NCBI GenBank assembly: GCA_020352595.1
Contig: CP070682.1
Coordinates: forward strand, 1,397,843 to 1,403,985
Source: a bacterium
GTDB lineage: Bacteria > BMS3Abin14
Length of the DNA: 6,143 nucleotides
Reading direction: 5' to 3'
A program made the position numbers and the translations under genes. Shown one piece after another: positions 5,602 to 6,143 of this stretch. The stretch's first letter is position 1, and the number at the start of each line of letters is the position of its first letter. The notes under the pieces were generated by a model. The model saw nothing but the letters and a program-made list of their open reading frames with translations. It ran no database searches and was not told the DNA's origin.

Positions 5602-5620
5602 CCCTTCGACAAGTTCGGGG
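5602..5620. repeat. CCCTTCGACAAG-type repeat fragment
   Basis: CCCTTCGACAAGTTCGGGG resembles the CTTCGACAAGCTCAGGG string that I recall as a common intergenic repeat in many bacterial phyla. Only one copy is present here, so the claim rests on memory. Confidence 0.4.
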
Positions 5621-5655
5621 CTAAGGGGGGGAACGCAGGAAGGCGTCAGGGATCC

Positions 5656-5717
5656 ATGAACTTTGCCCGTTCCGTTGAACCTTGAACATCCAACGTCGAA
5701 CTTTGTATCCTCGAACC
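5656..5717. repeat. TTGAACN 7-bp-period array
   Basis: Units TTGAACC, TTGAACA, TCCAACG, TCGAACT and TTGTATC follow in perfect 7-bp phase at 5675-5709; one base later comes TCGAACC (5711-5717), and ATGAACT with TTGCCCG precede at 5656-5669. It is a second heptad family, unrelated in sequence to the G-run array at 773-863, and lies just downstream of a terminator on the minus strand. Confidence 0.65.
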
Positions 5718-5726
5718 TGTCAGCCC

Positions 5727-5753
5727 AAAAAAAGGCCGCCCACCGGGCGGCCT
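5727..5753 (-). terminator. Intrinsic terminator of the Ala/Pro/Glu-rich gene
   Basis: Read on the minus strand, AGGCCGCCC, loop GGT and GGGCGGCCT form a perfect 9-bp stem, followed directly by a run of T (5733-5727). It lies 35 bp past the stop codon of the minus-strand gene, a textbook rho-independent terminator. On the plus strand the stem is followed only by a mixed pyrimidine stretch. Confidence 0.93.
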
Positions 5754-5788
5754 GTCTTATCTCTTCAGCACCTATCTCCTGGCACAGC

Positions 5789-6143
5789 TCAGACGCGGTT
5801 CAACAGTCTTCTCAGTTCCTTCTTCCTGTTCCTGAGCTCCCGCATCTTCTCGTAGTCCTGCTCGGCGATGGCAGCCAGGATCTGGGAGCGCAGGGCCCTC
5901 TTTTCCAGCTTGAGGGCCGCGATGTCGTGCTTTCCCCTCAGGCGGACCTGGGTCTTTGTCGGCAGGACTTCCGGCTTGGGCGGCTCCTTGGGAGCCGCGG
6001 GCTTGGGAGCTGGCGCCGCCTGGGGGGCGGGCGCCTCCTCGGCTGCGGCCTCCGGTTCGGGCGCGGCCTCGGCCTCCACAGGCTCCGGTGCGGCCTCCGG
6101 TTCGGGCGCGGCCTCGGCCTCCACAGGCTCCGGTGCGGCCTCC
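5789..6143 (-). CDS. Ala/Pro/Glu-rich protein with basic helical C-terminus (5' end outside window)
   Basis: The last 117 residues of a minus-strand protein are visible; the frame stays open to the right edge, so the GTG at 6124 is internal repeat sequence and not a start. The visible N-terminal half is low complexity, built of 15-residue units such as APEPVEAEAAPEPEA, followed by a Pro/Ala/Lys linker (APKPAAPKEPPKPE). The C-terminal 55 residues or so are charged and helical (HDIAALKLEKRALRSQILA, then EQDYEKMRELRNRKKELRR). This resembles the UVR helix-turn-helix motif of UvrB/UvrC (pattern: acidic-aromatic-E-x-A/M-x-x-L-R), but the match is loose. The acidic, proline-rich part probably acts as a flexible tether and the basic tail may bind nucleic acid or protein. 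I do not recognise the family, and its true length and any upstream domain cannot be seen. It ends in a strong terminator, so it is the last gene of its transcript. Confidence 0.8.
   Translation of the reverse strand, partial: EAAPEPVEAEAAPEPEAAPEPVEAEAAPEPEAAAEEAPAPQAAPAPKPAAPKEPPKPEVLPTKTQVRLRGKHDIAALKLEKRALRSQILAAIAEQDYEKMRELRNRKKELRRLLNRV
6047..6143 (-). repeat. Perfect 45-bp tandem repeat inside the Ala/Pro/Glu-rich gene
   Basis: 6047-6091 and 6092-6136 are identical 45-base units, and the last 7 bases of the window begin a third. Each unit encodes 15 residues in frame, so copy number can change by slippage without breaking the gene. The array continues beyond the window. Confidence 0.92.

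Larger units (their letters stand above)
4893..5726. other. Gene-free spacer built of mixed short repeats
   Basis: This stretch of over 800 bp has no open frame with a plausible protein; the frames present are short and read through repeat DNA. It contains a patchwork of repeat modules listed separately below, with little unexplained DNA between them. Several modules resemble strings I recall from intergenic regions of many unrelated environmental bacteria; this is memory and was not searched. No transposase or terminal inverted repeats of an insertion sequence are visible. Confidence 0.75.

Noticed and set aside
6122..6124. GTG at 6124 as the start of the Ala/Pro/Glu-rich protein
   Set aside because: It is a valine codon inside the 45-bp repeat unit and the frame continues open with the same repeat to the window edge.

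Overview
The window is GC-rich bacterial DNA with six protein genes (two cut by the window edges) and unusually repeat-laden spacers. No rRNA, tRNA, CRISPR array, transposase or phage gene is visible. The gene types (a PflX-like radical SAM protein, a degenerate YchF-like TGS protein, a stand-alone long-form HisG and a GpgS-like glycosyltransferase) together with the style of intergenic repeats would suit an anaerobic or environmental Desulfobacterota (former Deltaproteobacteria) lineage. That placement is a guess from memory, not something the sequence proves.

Layout. Positions 1-706 (minus strand) hold the first 235 codons of a radical SAM protein whose 3' end lies off the left edge. A 197-bp divergent spacer follows, mostly occupied by a 7-bp-period, G-run-rich array (773-863). 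On the plus strand come a YchF/OLA1-like protein with a broken Walker A motif (904-1962), a short spacer carrying three more units resembling the same heptads (2008-2028), ATP phosphoribosyltransferase hisG with a TTG start (2050-2970), a small exported protein of unknown function behind a good sigma70-like promoter (3121-3552), and a GpgS-type glycosyltransferase (3706-4881) whose stop codon sits in the loop of a perfect 10-bp hairpin.

Positions 4893-5726 hold no credible gene. They are a mosaic of at least six kinds of short repeats: outward-facing imperfect inverted pairs, a direct repeat of about 100 bp in two copies, two copies of a 'CACCACGGAGG' motif, and a second, different 7-bp-period array. 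On the far side, a textbook intrinsic terminator (5727-5753, minus strand) ends an Ala/Pro/Glu-rich protein gene that enters from the right edge (5789-6143) and carries a perfect 45-bp tandem repeat.

The genes do not form an obvious pathway. HisG makes the first committed step of histidine synthesis without its usual operon partners here. The glycosyltransferase probably makes a phosphorylated sugar-glycerate precursor of a compatible solute, but no matching phosphatase is visible. The most interesting material is the degenerate G-domain protein and the repeat architecture. I found no convincing new multi-gene system such as a defence island.
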